From Trueperaceae bacterium (lineage in GTDB: Bacteria > Deinococcota > Deinococci > Deinococcales > Trueperaceae), in contig SLSM01000381.1 of NCBI GenBank assembly GCA_007130445.1, forward strand, positions 1-5,872: a stretch of DNA of 5,872 nt, in the 5' to 3' direction. Numbering within the stretch: position 1 is the stretch's first letter; each line of letters begins with the position of its first letter. This document shows, piece by piece, positions 5,822 through 5,872 of this stretch. The notes under the pieces were generated by a model. The model saw only the letters and a list, made by a program, of their open reading frames with translations, searched no databases and was not told the origin of the DNA. The position numbers were made by a program, and so were the translations under genes.

Positions 5822-5839
5822 GCCGATGGTAGCCGATGG
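5822..5839. repeat. Tandem direct repeat GCCGATGG at 10-base period
   Basis: Two perfect copies (5822-5829 and 5832-5839) lie about one helical turn apart immediately upstream of the regulator's ATG. They overlap the putative -10 box. SARP-family activators are known to bind short tandem direct repeats near the -10/-35 region of target promoters, although at other spacings. An autoregulatory site is a reasonable inference but not shown. Confidence 0.4.
5826..5831 (-). promoter_or_regulatory. Putative -10 box TACCAT of the regulator gene
   Basis: Read on the minus strand, TACCAT fits TAnnnT and ends 5 nt before the ATG at 5820, predicting a transcript that begins at or next to the start codon. 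No Shine-Dalgarno precedes the ATG, which agrees with leaderless translation. No TTGACA-like -35 lies 16-18 bases upstream; the dyad at 5842-5865 occupies that position instead, so expression may depend on a bound activator. Confidence 0.42.
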
Positions 5840-5841
5840 CT

Positions 5842-5865
5842 GCCTCGTTCGCGGGCGGACGAGGC
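5842..5865. promoter_or_regulatory. Dyad GCCTCGT-N10-ACGAGGC at the regulator's -35 position
   Basis: Perfect 7-base arms (5842-5848 and 5859-5865) flank a 10-base spacer, with centres 17 bases apart. With a 17-base spacer from the -10 box, the -35 hexamer would fall at 5849-5854, inside this dyad. That fits an operator for a dimeric regulator, but the arms are short and the gene upstream of it lies outside the window. Confidence 0.3.
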
Positions 5866-5872
5866 CTGCCGC

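Noticed and set aside
1..5872. Mobile element, CRISPR array, tRNA/rRNA or defence system
   Set aside because: No transposase or integrase motifs, terminal repeats, regular spaced repeats, or cloverleaf-like sequences were seen on either strand. The STAND regulator has DNA-binding and BTAD domains rather than the effector domains of defence STAND proteins.

Overview
The window is very GC-rich by eye and bacterial. It carries two lipoproteins with clear lipoboxes, a long SARP/AfsR-like regulator and an activase of 2-hydroxyacyl-CoA dehydratases. Two genes appear to start without a Shine-Dalgarno and have a TAnnnT box exactly 5 nt before the ATG, as in leaderless transcription. That habit, with a BTAD-STAND-TPR regulator, would suit a Deinococcota (Trueperaceae-like) genome, but Actinobacteria or Chloroflexota are not excluded. 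The taxon is inference only.

Layout. Positions 1-434 (minus) hold the N-terminus of a BadF/BadG/BcrA/BcrD-type ATPase, cut by the window edge. Positions 435-782 are non-coding apart from two short dyads and a doubtful 31-codon ORF. Positions 783-1211 (plus) encode a small lipoprotein of unknown function. Positions 1210-1930 (plus) are a decayed PAS-GGDEF diguanylate cyclase gene: no 5' end, two frameshifts, one internal stop, and the GGDEF signature changed to GGAGF. Positions 1970-2476 (plus) encode an intact CAP/SCP (YkwD-like) lipoprotein. Convergent to it, positions 2584-5820 (minus) hold a 1078-residue transcriptional regulator with an N-terminal DNA-binding domain, BTAD, STAND-type NTPase and TPR-like C-terminus. 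A strong 19-bp hairpin lies between these convergent genes and includes the regulator's last codons. The regulator's start region carries a tandem direct repeat over the putative -10 box and a dyad at the -35 position.

How the parts fit together. No operon or pathway links these genes. The window looks like chromosomal housekeeping and accessory genes around a site of gene decay. Nothing resembles a defence system, mobile element, CRISPR array or biosynthetic cluster. The most informative features are the dying c-di-GMP gene joined directly to the stop codon of an intact lipoprotein gene, the hairpin shared by two convergent transcripts, and the regulator's possible self-control region.
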